NCBI GenBank assembly: GCA_020849655.1 | Contig: JADLFU010000069.1 | Span: forward strand, 20,981-84,980 | Length of the DNA: 64,000 nucleotides | DNA from: Polyangiaceae bacterium | Lineage (GTDB): Bacteria; Myxococcota_A; Polyangia; Polyangiales; Polyangiaceae | Reading direction: 5' to 3' | Part shown: positions 32,998 through 41,658 of the stretch, piece after piece | How the letters are laid out: each line of letters begins with the position of its first letter | How positions within the stretch are numbered: the first letter of the stretch is position 1 | The notes under the pieces: model-generated | What the model saw: only the letters and a program-made list of their open reading frames with translations | Told to the model about the DNA's origin: nothing | The model's database searches: none | Program-made: the position numbers and the translations under genes

Positions 32998-34032
32998 ATG
33001 AGCATGACCCGCAAGATCACCTCCCTCGCCCTCGCCGCGACCGCGGCCTTCCTCGCCGTCTCGCCGTCCCAGGCCGACGAGAAGGAGATCCGCTTCGGCA
33101 CGCTCGCGCCGAAGTCCAGCATCTGGGGCAAGGTGTTCCAGATCTGGCAGGACGCCGTCGCCGAGCAGTCGCAGGGCGCCGTCAAGGTCACGTTCTACTG
33201 GAGCGCCAGCCAGGGCGACGAGAAGACGATGGTCAAGGACAAGATGCTCGGCGGCAGCCAGCTCGACGGCGTCGCGTGCACCGCGGTCGGCCTGTCGCAG
33301 ATCTGGCAGCCGATCCTCGCGTTGCAGTCGCCGGGCCTCTTCCGCACCTGGTCGAAGCTCGACGCCGCGCGCGACGGGATGAAGTCGCAGATCGTCGCCG
33401 GCTTCGCCGCGAAGGGCGTCGTCCAGCTCGGCGGCGGCGACGTCGGCGTCGCGCACCTGATGTCGAAGGGCTTCGAGGTGCGGGGCCCCGAGTCGCTCCA
33501 CGGGCACAGCCCCTACTACTGGGCCGACGACCCGGTCGCGCCGCATTTCTACACGGCGCTGAAGGGCTACGCGTCCGAGAAGAAGAGCGATTTCTCCGTC
33601 ACGCAGAAGGGCAAGCAGGTGCCCGAGGTGCTCCACGGCCTGCGCACCGGTGACATCGACGTGATCAACGTCCCGGCGCTGGCCGCGCAGCAGCTGCAGT
33701 GGGCGAAGGAGATCACCCACATCGTCGTGCAGCCGTCGGGCATCGGCATCGGGGCGCTCGTCGTCAAGCAGTCGACGCTCGACAAGCTGACCGAGGACGA
33801 GAAGAAGCTGGTGCTCTCGACCGGCGGCGTCGCGGGCGCGGATCTCTCGGCGCGCGTCCGCAAGGCCGACGCGTCCGCCTTCGCGAAGATGAAGAAGGAG
33901 AAGACCGCGGTCGACCTCACGGACGACGAGAAGGCCGCCTGGGAGAAGGTGTTCGACCGCGCCCGCGCGAAGCTGAAGGAGGGCACGTTCGACGCGGCGC
34001 TGCTCTCGTCCCTCGAGGCGCACAAGGGCTGA
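32998..34032 (+). CDS. tatP: TRAP transporter substrate-binding protein (DctP/TatP-like)
   Basis: The 344-residue protein begins with a signal peptide (ITSLALAATAAFLAVSPSQA) and then the DctP pattern IRFGTLAPKSSIWGKVFQIW, QGAVKVTFYWSASQGDEKTM, and VPEVLHGLRTGDIDVINVPA. This is a periplasmic solute-binding fold of TRAP transporters; the long helix near residue 250 (QLQWAKEITHIVVQPSGIGI) is typical. It is paired with TatT upstream. DctQ and DctM permease genes are absent here. Ligand is unknown; in TatT-TatP systems hydrophobic molecules have been proposed. It ends four bases before a convergent gene. Confidence 0.85.
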   Translation: MSMTRKITSLALAATAAFLAVSPSQADEKEIRFGTLAPKSSIWGKVFQIWQDAVAEQSQGAVKVTFYWSASQGDEKTMVKDKMLGGSQLDGVACTAVGLSQIWQPILALQSPGLFRTWSKLDAARDGMKSQIVAGFAAKGVVQLGGGDVGVAHLMSKGFEVRGPESLHGHSPYYWADDPVAPHFYTALKGYASEKKSDFSVTQKGKQVPEVLHGLRTGDIDVINVPALAAQQLQWAKEITHIVVQPSGIGIGALVVKQSTLDKLTEDEKKLVLSTGGVAGADLSARVRKADASAFAKMKKEKTAVDLTDDEKAAWEKVFDRARAKLKEGTFDAALLSSLEAHKG

Positions 34033-34036
34033 CGGT

Positions 34037-35857
34037 TCAAGGGCCGACGAGGCGAGCGGCCAGCGCGCGCCTCGTCGGGTCGTCCGAGTCGAGCGCTCTC
34101 CTGGCGGCGCTCCGGAGCGGCGCCGACGGGTGGGCGTCGAGCACCGACAGCGCCACCTCGCGCGCGCGCGCGCCCGCCTCTACCAGCAACTCGAGCAGCG
34201 CCTCGCCGGCGTCGGGATGAGAGATCTGCGCGAGCGCGCGGAGGGCCGCGGGCGCGACGTGGGGGTCGGGTGAGCGGGCGAGCTCCAGCAGGACGTCGAT
34301 GCCGTGCGCGAACGCCAGGCGCTCGATCGACGGCGCGAGGCGCGGCGCGAGCGCGGGGTCGACGGCGAGCGCTCGCGCGACGCGGAGGGCCCGCTTGAAG
34401 CGAAACCTCCCGAGCGCGTCGGCGACCGCGGCGCGCACGTCGGCGTGCGGCGAGCGGGAGAGGCGCTCGAGCGGCGAGAGCATCGCGTAGACCTCGAGGC
34501 AGGCGACCTGCGACACGAGCGCCACGCCGGCCTCGGGGACGCGGTCGAGCCCAGGCTCGCAGAGCAGCCCCGCGAGCTGGACGGTCAACGCGCGCCGCCG
34601 TGTGAGGATTGTGCATGCCGGATCGAGCAGCAGATCGACCGCCGCCTCCGCCGCGCTGCCGCCTGCCTCCCACTCGGCGAGATCGACGTGGAACAGATCG
34701 AGGGGCGGCGGGCGCGCCTCGACCCCGAGCGGGGCGGGCCACGGGCGGTCCGTCAGCCCCTCATATCGCGCCCGCGCTCGGGCGTAGTAGTCGCGGCGCG
34801 CCTGCGTGGGCGCGCGCGCGGCGAGCTCCGCGTAGACGACGTCGACCCGCGAGAACGCGCCGAGCTCCGCGTACGCGCGCGCCGCGGCGAGCAGCATCGG
34901 CTCGACGAGCGCGTCGGGGCGTCCAGTCTCCGCCGCCGCCATGCGCGCGGAGTCCGCCTCTTCTCGGCGGGCGCGCCGGGCGAGCGCGTCGTCCCCGTCG
35001 GCCTGCGCGAGGCTCGCGAGCTCCCGCGCGAGCTCGGCGGCCGCGGCGTTGTCGCCCGCCTGCCGCGCGTGCGCGATGGCCTCGGCGAACGTGGCGGTCG
35101 CGAACCGGACGAGGCGGTCGCGCCGCAGCGTGCGGGCTCGGCCCACGTATCCAGGGAGCGCGTGCTCGAAGCGCCTCGTGTGGCGCCCGAGCAGCACGAG
35201 GATCTCGAGCGCGTCCACGGCCCGCTCGCGCTCGTCGGCCCGGCGGGCGGCGTCCGCGGCGATCTCCGCGCGCTCGACGACGAGCTCGGCCGCGCGTCGC
35301 TGCGCGTCGGCGTCGCCGAGCCGGATCGACGCGCGGACCACGTTCAGCCACGCGAGCGCCGACTCGTACGAGAGCGCGCCGTCGTCGAGGCGAGACGCGA
35401 GGCGCGACCAGAGCGCGCGCGCCTCGCCCCACGCCTCCGCGCGCTCGAGCGCGCGCGCCGCCGAGACCACCCTGTCGTCCTCTTGCCAGAGCGCGGCCGC
35501 CTCCCGGAGCCGCGGAGCGCCGCCCGAGCCGACGCCCAGCGCGGCGGCCGTCGCGCGATCCCTCGGCGGGACGCGCGCGCCGAGGCCCGCGACCAGCCGC
35601 TCGTCGCCGAGCGCGATCGCGCACGCCATCGCTGGCCGGGGCAGATCCGCCGCGAGGAGCGCGGGCACGAGCGCCGAGAGCGCGCGCTCGTGGTCGACGT
35701 CACGCGCGCCCGGGCGCGCCCGGGCGTCGAGCAGATCCGTGATCCCGCGGGCGCGCTCGCGCGGATCGCCGCTCGCCACGCGCCGCTGCCCGCGCGAGAC
35801 GAGCTGATCCACCGGCGTCGCGCCCGGCGTCCCTGGCAGCAGCTTGTGCCCGTTCAC
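34037..35857 (-). CDS. TPR/HEAT-repeat protein of unknown function
   Basis: GTG at 35857 overlaps the VWA gene stop. The 606-residue product has helical repeats throughout. The N-terminal two-thirds look TPR-like (AWGEARALWSRLASRLDDGA, AIAHARQAGDNAAAAELARE). The last 170 residues are HEAT-like units (HADVRAAVADALGRFRFKRA, DPHVAPAALRALAQISHPDA). There are no membrane segments or catalytic motifs. It is the last gene of a five-gene leftward operon that begins with a Ser/Thr kinase, so it may be a scaffold. Confidence 0.6.
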   Translation of the reverse strand: MNGHKLLPGTPGATPVDQLVSRGQRRVASGDPRERARGITDLLDARARPGARDVDHERALSALVPALLAADLPRPAMACAIALGDERLVAGLGARVPPRDRATAAALGVGSGGAPRLREAAALWQEDDRVVSAARALERAEAWGEARALWSRLASRLDDGALSYESALAWLNVVRASIRLGDADAQRRAAELVVERAEIAADAARRADERERAVDALEILVLLGRHTRRFEHALPGYVGRARTLRRDRLVRFATATFAEAIAHARQAGDNAAAAELARELASLAQADGDDALARRARREEADSARMAAAETGRPDALVEPMLLAAARAYAELGAFSRVDVVYAELAARAPTQARRDYYARARARYEGLTDRPWPAPLGVEARPPPLDLFHVDLAEWEAGGSAAEAAVDLLLDPACTILTRRRALTVQLAGLLCEPGLDRVPEAGVALVSQVACLEVYAMLSPLERLSRSPHADVRAAVADALGRFRFKRALRVARALAVDPALAPRLAPSIERLAFAHGIDVLLELARSPDPHVAPAALRALAQISHPDAGEALLELLVEAGARAREVALSVLDAHPSAPLRSAARRALDSDDPTRRALAARLVGP

Positions 35858-37218
35858 GGCGGGGCGCTCCTCGTCGCTCGCGGGCGAGGCGTCGAGACGA
35901 GCTCGACGATCCGCGCCGCCGCGCGCGCCGGATCGCCGGCGTCGGAGAGCGAGACGACGGACGCCGACGTCGCCTGCTCGACCCAGGTGGGCGGGGCGTC
36001 GTCCGCCGCGCCGACGCGCGTGACGTGGAGCGCCGCGACCGCGAGCAACCGGGACACGACCGCCCGCGGGACGACCGTCGCGCCGTGCGTGACGAGGTGA
36101 GCCTCCACGCCTGCGCCCGCTCGCCCGCGGCGCGCGCCGAGCTCGCAGGCGAGCGCGTCGAGCGCGCGGCCGACGTCGCGCCCCTGCTCACCCGAGAACG
36201 ACGCCACCTCGGCGACGGGCAGCGCCGCCCCGACCAGGATCGGCTCGTACAGGCGCGCGTCGAAGAACCGGATGACGACCTCGTCGCCGCCCTCGCGCAG
36301 CCGCGCCGCGAGCGAGAGGCACAGCGCTCGCGCGAGCACCGCCCGGTCGCCGCGCATCGCGGCCGACGCGTCCACCGCGATCACGTGGCGAACCGGCTCG
36401 GGCCGCGCCGGCGCCTCGCGTGTCGAGTAGAGCGCCTCGTCCAGCAGCAGGCGTCGCGTCAGCTCGTCGTCGTCCCACGCGAGCTCGCTCGCCAGCAAGG
36501 CGCCGAGCTCTCCCCGCAGGCCGATCCCGAGGACGCCGCCGTGCTCTTCCGCCCGCGCGCCGCGGGGTCGGCGTCGCCCGAGCGCGGCGGGGACGACGTC
36601 CAGCGTCATCCGCGAGATGAGCTCCGCCTGCGGCTGCTCGAGCGCGGCGACGAGCGTCGCCACCGCGTCGCGCCCCATCCTCGCCGACAGCCGCAGCGTG
36701 TCGACGTCGAGCGCGTCGAGCCGCGTGAGGAGCGCCGGCGCGTCCTCGAGGAGCGCGTCGATGGTCCGCCGCACGAGCGCGCGAGGCGCGCCGCTCCACA
36801 TCACCGCGAGCTCGTCCGACCCCGCGAGCAGCTCGCTCGGTGAGCACGGCGGGAGAGCGTGCCCCGTGTCGTGGCGGTGCAAGAGCGCCGCCATCGCGGC
36901 GATGAGCAGCTCGTCCCGCGGCGCGAGCGCGACGAGCCGCTCGCGGGTGAGCGTCTCCCGCACGCCGTCGATCAACGCCGCGAGCCCGCGAGCTCGCCGC
37001 TCGTCGTCCCCCGTGAGCTCCGCGCGCCGCCCCGCGAGGATCTCGCGATCCGGGAGCGCCAGGCAGAGCCCGAGGTCGTGCACCACCACGAGCGGCAGCG
37101 ACACACCGAGCGCGTCGAGGCCTCGCCACCACGTGAGCGCCCGCGCGGCCACGGCGTCCGACGGCGCGGTGATCGATCCGAGGGCGAGCGAGCTGGACGC
37201 GACGCCTGCCTCTGCCAT
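35854..37218 (-). CDS. VWA-domain-like protein of unknown function
   Basis: The 454-residue protein has a helical N-terminal part and, from about residue 292, a von Willebrand A-like fold (VRHVIAVDASAAMRGDRAVL, then EVVIRFFDARLY and VEAHLVTHGATVV). The metal-site motif reads Asp-Ala-Ser-Ala-Ala instead of Asp-x-Ser-x-Ser, so metal binding may be weakened. The arrangement recalls MoxR-partner VWA proteins, but no AAA ATPase gene is adjacent. ATG at 37218 is 11 bases after the SDR stop; the stop overlaps the HEAT gene. Confidence 0.62.
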   Translation of the reverse strand: MAEAGVASSSLALGSITAPSDAVAARALTWWRGLDALGVSLPLVVVHDLGLCLALPDREILAGRRAELTGDDERRARGLAALIDGVRETLTRERLVALAPRDELLIAAMAALLHRHDTGHALPPCSPSELLAGSDELAVMWSGAPRALVRRTIDALLEDAPALLTRLDALDVDTLRLSARMGRDAVATLVAALEQPQAELISRMTLDVVPAALGRRRPRGARAEEHGGVLGIGLRGELGALLASELAWDDDELTRRLLLDEALYSTREAPARPEPVRHVIAVDASAAMRGDRAVLARALCLSLAARLREGGDEVVIRFFDARLYEPILVGAALPVAEVASFSGEQGRDVGRALDALACELGARRGRAGAGVEAHLVTHGATVVPRAVVSRLLAVAALHVTRVGAADDAPPTWVEQATSASVVSLSDAGDPARAAARIVELVSTPRPRATRSAPP

Positions 37219-37229
37219 CGGCGTCGCGG

Positions 37230-38090
37230 CTACGGCTCGCCGTACCGAGCGATGCGGGTCAGGCGCTCGCTCTCGCGCCACAGCGCGCGCCGCACCTCGA
37301 CGTCGTACGACGCGCGGGAGCTCTTCACGGCGCGCTTCTTGTCGAAGTACTGGCCCGTCACGCCCTCGACCTCGGGCGACGTCGCGAGGTGGATCTGCGT
37401 CGCGGCGCCGGCCTCGGGTGTCATCATGAAGGGGTGGGCGAGGCGCACGAGCGCGCGGAAGATGCCGCGCTCCTTCTGCCCGAAGTCCGTGCCGACGACG
37501 CCCGGGTGCAGGCAGTTGACAGTGACGGGCTCGCCGCGCAACCGCTCCGCGAGCTCGTACGTGAAATAGACGTTGCAGAGCTTCGAGCGCCCGTACGTCC
37601 CGAGCGGCGAGAAGCTCCGCTCGCTGTCGAGATCGTCGAGCTCCAGGCGCTGCCCTCGGTGCGCGGCCGACGCGACGTTCACGACGCGCGCGCTGCCCGC
37701 CGCGCGCAGGAGCGGGAGCAACAGGTGCGTCGTGAGGAAGTACCCGAGGTGGTTCGTCTGGAACATCGTCTCGTGGCCGTCCTCGGTCAGGGCGCGCGAC
37801 GTCAGCATCAGGCCGGCGTTGTTCACGAGGACGTGGAGGCGGTCGACGCGCGCGCGCACCTCGTCACCGAACGCGCGGGTCCTCGCGAACGAGGCGAAAT
37901 CGGCCGAGACCAGCTCCACCTGCTCGTTGCCCGAGCGGCGCTTGATCTCGTCGACCGCGGCGGCGCCCTTCGTCGCGTCTCGGCACGCGATGAGCGTGCG
38001 CGCCCCCGCTCGCGCGAGCGCGACGGCGGTCTCCTTGCCGATGCCGACGTTGGCGCCCGTGACGAGCGCGACCTTCCCGGAGAGGCTCAC
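37230..38090 (-). CDS. Short-chain dehydrogenase, retinol-dehydrogenase-like
   Basis: This 286-residue SDR has TGANVGIG at about 10-17, an RDATKG cofactor turn, NNAGLM, VASAAH and the active-site GTYGRSKLCNVYF with Tyr and Lys in place. The LHPGVVGTDF segment and overall order match the retinol dehydrogenase-like group, which uses NADP. GTG at 38090 overlaps the stop of the upstream small membrane-protein gene (GTGA); an alternative GTG is one codon upstream. The gene is third in a five-gene operon headed by a Ser/Thr kinase, an unusual place for an SDR. Confidence 0.8.
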   Translation of the reverse strand: MSLSGKVALVTGANVGIGKETAVALARAGARTLIACRDATKGAAAVDEIKRRSGNEQVELVSADFASFARTRAFGDEVRARVDRLHVLVNNAGLMLTSRALTEDGHETMFQTNHLGYFLTTHLLLPLLRAAGSARVVNVASAAHRGQRLELDDLDSERSFSPLGTYGRSKLCNVYFTYELAERLRGEPVTVNCLHPGVVGTDFGQKERGIFRALVRLAHPFMMTPEAGAATQIHLATSPEVEGVTGQYFDKKRAVKSSRASYDVEVRRALWRESERLTRIARYGEP

Positions 38091-38446
38091 CACGCGCCCT
38101 GGGTCTTCAGGTAGGCGAGGGCGCCCACGCCGCCGGCGATGAGCAGCGACGTCACGACGAGGTAGAGCTTCGCCCACGCGGGCGCGCCCTGCTTCAGGTT
38201 CGTGATGTGCGTCGCGGCGCCGGGCTCGCGCAGCGCGGGGAGCGGCGCGGGCGCAGGGAACGGCGCAGGCGGCGGGAACGGCGCGGGCGGCGGGAAGGCC
38301 GCGAGCGGCTGGGTCGCCCCGCGGCGGGAGGGCGGCGCGGGGGCTCCCGCGGCGGGCAGCGGGTTGAACACGCCGTCGCCGAGCACCTTGCGCGCCGGGG
38401 CGATCACGGTGGCGACGTCGTCGTCGTCGTAGTCTTCGGAGGACAT
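38087..38446 (-). CDS. Small Pro-rich protein with C-terminal membrane anchor
   Basis: The 119-residue protein has an acidic start (SSEDYDDDDVATVIAPARK), a Pro/Ala-Phe repeat (FPPPAPFPPPAPFPAPAP) and one C-terminal transmembrane helix (LYLVVTSLLIAGGVGALAYL). The Ala-Thr-Val-Ile motif after the Asp run is of the kind found in kinase-phosphorylated myxobacterial tails, an inference only. It starts 14 bases after the Ser/Thr kinase stop and overlaps the SDR start. It may be a tail-anchored partner or substrate of the kinase. Confidence 0.6.
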   Translation of the reverse strand: MSSEDYDDDDVATVIAPARKVLGDGVFNPLPAAGAPAPPSRRGATQPLAAFPPPAPFPPPAPFPAPAPLPALREPGAATHITNLKQGAPAWAKLYLVVTSLLIAGGVGALAYLKTQGAW

Positions 38447-38460
38447 GTCTCGTCTCGTGC

Positions 38461-40041
38461 TCAGAACCCGTCGTCGACCTTGGGCTTCTTGCCAGCGGGC
38501 TTCGGCGCGGGCGGCTTCGCCACGGGGGGCGGGGACGGCGGCGCGACGGCGGGTGGGGTCGCGGCTGGCGGCTTCGGGGCGGGCGGCGCTGCCGGAGGCG
38601 GCTCCGGCTTCGCGGCAGGCTCTGGCTTCGCGACGGGCTCCGGCTTCGCGACAGGCTCTGGCTTCGCAGGCTCCGGCTTCGCGGCAGGCTCTGGCTTCGC
38701 CGGCTCCGGCTTCACGGGCTCGGCGGTCGCGGCCTCGGAGGTCGCCGCGGGAGGCGGCGGCGCGGCCAGCTGGGGCTGCGCGTTCGCGGGCCTCGCGGGG
38801 TGCACCACGACGACCATCGCGACGAGCCCCCACACGAAGGCCGCGAGCACCGTCGTCGCCGCCATCGCGGTCTTGTAGCCGGTCGAGAGCGGCGAGGGCC
38901 CGGCGCCCGGCGGCGTCGTCGGCAGGGAGGTCGCCGAGGGCGGCGCCAAGGCGGGCGCGGGAGCGGCGGCCGCCTGCGCGACCCAGTCGCCGATGGGCGG
39001 GGCCGCGTTCGGGGTCGACGGGAGCGCGGCGCGCGGCTGCCCTGCGCGCTGGGCCGCCTCTTGCTTCGCGCGCAGCACGAGCTGCCGCCGCTCCTCGATG
39101 CGCGGCGCGAGGTACGCGCCCATGAACGCCGCGACGTCGCCCGCGCCGAAAGGCTGGGTCATCACGGCCTCGATGGCGCGCTGCATGTCGAGCGCCGTCT
39201 GGAACCGCTCCTCGGGCGCGGGGCGCATCGCGCGCGCGACGATGTCGGCGACCTCGCGCGGCACCGTCGGCGGCAGCGGCGCGGGCGGGCGCCCGCTCGC
39301 GATGAGCTTCAAGGTGTCGAGCTCGTTGCGCCCCTGGTACGGAAGCCGGCCCGACAGCAGCTGGTACATCATCGCGCCGACGGCCCAGAGATCGGTGCGC
39401 GCGTCGAGCGCCCGCGAGTGCACCTGCTCGGGCGCCGCGTACTCGATCTTGCCCTTCAGCATGCCGGTCTTCGTGCGCTCGCCGAGGCGGTCGCGCGCCT
39501 TCGCGATGCCGAAGTCGATCACCTTCGTCACGCCCGCGGTGCTGATGAGCACGTTCTGCGGCGAGACGTCGCGGTGCACGACGTTCAAGAGGTGGCCGAC
39601 CTCGTCGCGCAGCCCGTGCGCCGCGTGCAGCCCCGCGCAGGTGTCCGACGCCACGCGCAGCAAGAAGGCGAGCGGAAACGGCTGCCCGCTCTCGACGACC
39701 GACTGGTGGAGCCGCGCGAGCGAGTCGCCGTCGATCCACTCCATCACGAGGTACAGCGTCGCGCCCTCCTCGCCGAGATCGTCGATCTCGGCGACGTTCG
39801 GGTGGCGGATCTTCGCGGCGATGCGCGCCTCGTCGAGCATCATCATGCGGAACGCCGGGTCGCCGGCGATCTCGCGGTTCATCGTCTTGATCGCGACGAG
39901 CTTCTCGAAGCCGTGCTTGCCCTGCAGGCGCGCGAGCCACACCGTGGCCATCCCGCCCTGCGCGTACGGACAGAGCAGCTCGTAGCGATCGAGGCGGACG
40001 CCAGGGGCGAGGTGCGCCTCACGGGACGACAGCGGCGGCAT
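38461..40041 (-). CDS. Ser/Thr protein kinase with Lys-Pro-Glu-Pro repeat tail
   Basis: The 526-residue protein carries a full kinase domain at about 18-280: glycine loop PYAQGGMATVW, Lys in VAIKTM, HRDVSPQNVLI (the Val-Ser-Pro-Gln variant common in myxobacteria), DFGIAK and AAPEQVHSRALDARTDLWAV. After a juxtamembrane Ala/Pro linker comes one transmembrane helix (AATTVLAAFVWGLVAMVVVV). The tail is repetitive KPEP/AKPEP followed by Pro-rich sequence, likely spanning the periplasm. It heads a five-gene leftward operon and is divergent, with a 48-base gap, from the HExxH enzyme gene. Signal and targets are unknown. Confidence 0.88.
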   Translation of the reverse strand: MPPLSSREAHLAPGVRLDRYELLCPYAQGGMATVWLARLQGKHGFEKLVAIKTMNREIAGDPAFRMMMLDEARIAAKIRHPNVAEIDDLGEEGATLYLVMEWIDGDSLARLHQSVVESGQPFPLAFLLRVASDTCAGLHAAHGLRDEVGHLLNVVHRDVSPQNVLISTAGVTKVIDFGIAKARDRLGERTKTGMLKGKIEYAAPEQVHSRALDARTDLWAVGAMMYQLLSGRLPYQGRNELDTLKLIASGRPPAPLPPTVPREVADIVARAMRPAPEERFQTALDMQRAIEAVMTQPFGAGDVAAFMGAYLAPRIEERRQLVLRAKQEAAQRAGQPRAALPSTPNAAPPIGDWVAQAAAAPAPALAPPSATSLPTTPPGAGPSPLSTGYKTAMAATTVLAAFVWGLVAMVVVVHPARPANAQPQLAAPPPPAATSEAATAEPVKPEPAKPEPAAKPEPAKPEPVAKPEPVAKPEPAAKPEPPPAAPPAPKPPAATPPAVAPPSPPPVAKPPAPKPAGKKPKVDDGF

Positions 40042-40089
40042 CGCGGCGGAGTATGGCGCAGCCGTGCGCCTCTGCGCTACCGTCACGTC

Positions 40090-41232
40090 GTGCGACTCCC
40101 CGAGGTGTGCGACCTCACAGCGCCGCGCCCTTCGTCGACCACCCTGCGCTCGCTCCTGTCGGCGGCGCTCTCCGTCTCGCTCGGCGTCGCGAGGGAGCTG
40201 GGGGGCGCGGGCCCGGCGCTCGGCTGGTACCGCGAGCGCGTGCGACCCCGGCTGCTCGCCGAGCCGGGGCTGCTGTCGGCGAGCCTGCTCGCCCCCTCTC
40301 GCCACACGCTCGCGCGGCTGCTCGCGTTCGCCCCGCGCGCGCCCGCGGCAGCGCGCGCGGCGTGGGAAGAAGCGCTCGCGGCGTCGCTCGCGCTCGACGT
40401 CGCGACCGCGCTCGAGCTCGACGTGCCCATCACGCTGGCGGCCCCGCGCACGCTGGTGGACGAGCGCGCCGGGCTCGCGTTCGACGTGCCCGCGGGCGAC
40501 CTCATCCTCACGCCTGCCGGGCCCGTCGTCGCCGGCGCGAGGCTGACGGGGCGAGCCGCCGCGGCGGAGCTCGTCGGGCCCATCCGGCTCGCGCTCGTCG
40601 ACACGAACCCGATCTCGGGCCTCGAGGCCCACCCCGACAAGCTCGGCAACGCGCTCGATCTCGGCGGCAAGTCCGTCGACGAATGGCGGCGCGCGGTCGT
40701 CGACGCGCTCCGGCTCATCGACGAGCACCTCCCCGCGCTCTCCGGTGAGCTGTCGCTGATGCTCCGGCACGTGGTGCCCGTCGGCTACGACGAGGAGCGG
40801 CACCTCTCCGCGTCCTACCTCGAGGCGGTGGGCGTCGTGTACCTCACCTTGCACCCGCAGCGGATGACGATGGTGGAGGCGCTCATCCACGAATTCCAGC
40901 ATAACAAGCTCAACGTCCTGCTCGGCCTCGATCCCGTGCTCGAGAACGGCGAGACGCCGCTCTACGCGTCGCCCGTGCGGCCCGATCCGCGCCCCCTGCG
41001 CGGGGTGCTGCTCGCGGTGCACGCGTTCCAGCCGATCGCGCTGCTGTACGAGCAGCTCCGCGACCGCGCCGGCGAGGGGCGCGGCGAGCTCGATCGTCGC
41101 CTCACGCAGATCGCGCGCACGTGCCGGGAGGGGTGCGACGTGCTGCTCCCGAACGCGCGCCCCACGCGCGTCGGGCGCGCGCTCTTCGACGAGATCGCCG
41201 AGCTCGATCGCCGCCTCGCGCGGCACCTGTGA
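40090..41232 (+). CDS. HExxH-type peptide beta-hydroxylase-like protein (RiPP-modifying family)
   Basis: The 380-residue protein has the HExxH core HEFQH (His267, Glu268, His271) within ALIHEFQHNKLNVLL, preceded by GYDEERHLSASYLEAVGVVY and followed by YASPVRPDPRPLRGVLLAVH. These conserved blocks identify the family annotated as HExxH motif-containing peptide-modification proteins, some shown to be 2-oxoglutarate-dependent peptide beta-hydroxylases. GTG at 40090 gives a typical N-terminus, with only 48 bases to the divergent kinase. No precursor-peptide gene or other RiPP enzyme was recognised next to it; the following small gene encodes 139 residues and does not look like a precursor. Confidence 0.78.
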   Translation: MRLPEVCDLTAPRPSSTTLRSLLSAALSVSLGVARELGGAGPALGWYRERVRPRLLAEPGLLSASLLAPSRHTLARLLAFAPRAPAAARAAWEEALAASLALDVATALELDVPITLAAPRTLVDERAGLAFDVPAGDLILTPAGPVVAGARLTGRAAAAELVGPIRLALVDTNPISGLEAHPDKLGNALDLGGKSVDEWRRAVVDALRLIDEHLPALSGELSLMLRHVVPVGYDEERHLSASYLEAVGVVYLTLHPQRMTMVEALIHEFQHNKLNVLLGLDPVLENGETPLYASPVRPDPRPLRGVLLAVHAFQPIALLYEQLRDRAGEGRGELDRRLTQIARTCREGCDVLLPNARPTRVGRALFDEIAELDRRLARHL

Positions 41233-41238
41233 GCGCGC

Positions 41239-41658
41239 GTGGGGTTCCTCGTCTTCGAGCGCGAGGCGCCGCGGGATCTGGCGGCGGCGATCGAGCGCGC
41301 CGCGTCGCAGCTCGGCGAGCAGGTCGCGGCGTCGTCGGCCGCTCCGACGTCGCTCCGCGTGGGCGACGCTCGCCTGTCGATGGTGGCCCGCGCGGCGACG
41401 GCGGCGGACCACGACGAGGCGACGGCGCGCGCGGCGGCGTGCGGCGCGGCCGGCCTCGATCTCCTCGCGCGGAGGTGCGCGCGGGTCCACCGCGTCACGC
41501 GCGAGGGCGGCGTGCCCCGCGACGAGCTGGTCGCGCAGGCGGCGCTCGCGCTCGCGCTGCTCGGGCCGGTGATGCCGGACGACGAGCTGACCGTCTACGG
41601 CGTGCGGGGCGCCCAGGCGCGGCTCAGGGCGATGGGGGCGGCGGGGTCGTCTCGCTGA
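41239..41658 (+). CDS. Small helical protein of unknown function
   Basis: Starting from GTG at 41239, six bases after the HExxH gene, this gene encodes 139 residues, Ala-rich and mostly helical (DLAAAIERAASQLGEQVAAS, DELVAQAALALALLGPVMPD). It probably shares the transcript of the HExxH enzyme and could be an accessory to it. Its last 35 bases overlap the 3' end of the convergent signal peptidase gene. No family was recognised. Confidence 0.5.
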   Translation: MGFLVFEREAPRDLAAAIERAASQLGEQVAASSAAPTSLRVGDARLSMVARAATAADHDEATARAAACGAAGLDLLARRCARVHRVTREGGVPRDELVAQAALALALLGPVMPDDELTVYGVRGAQARLRAMGAAGSSR

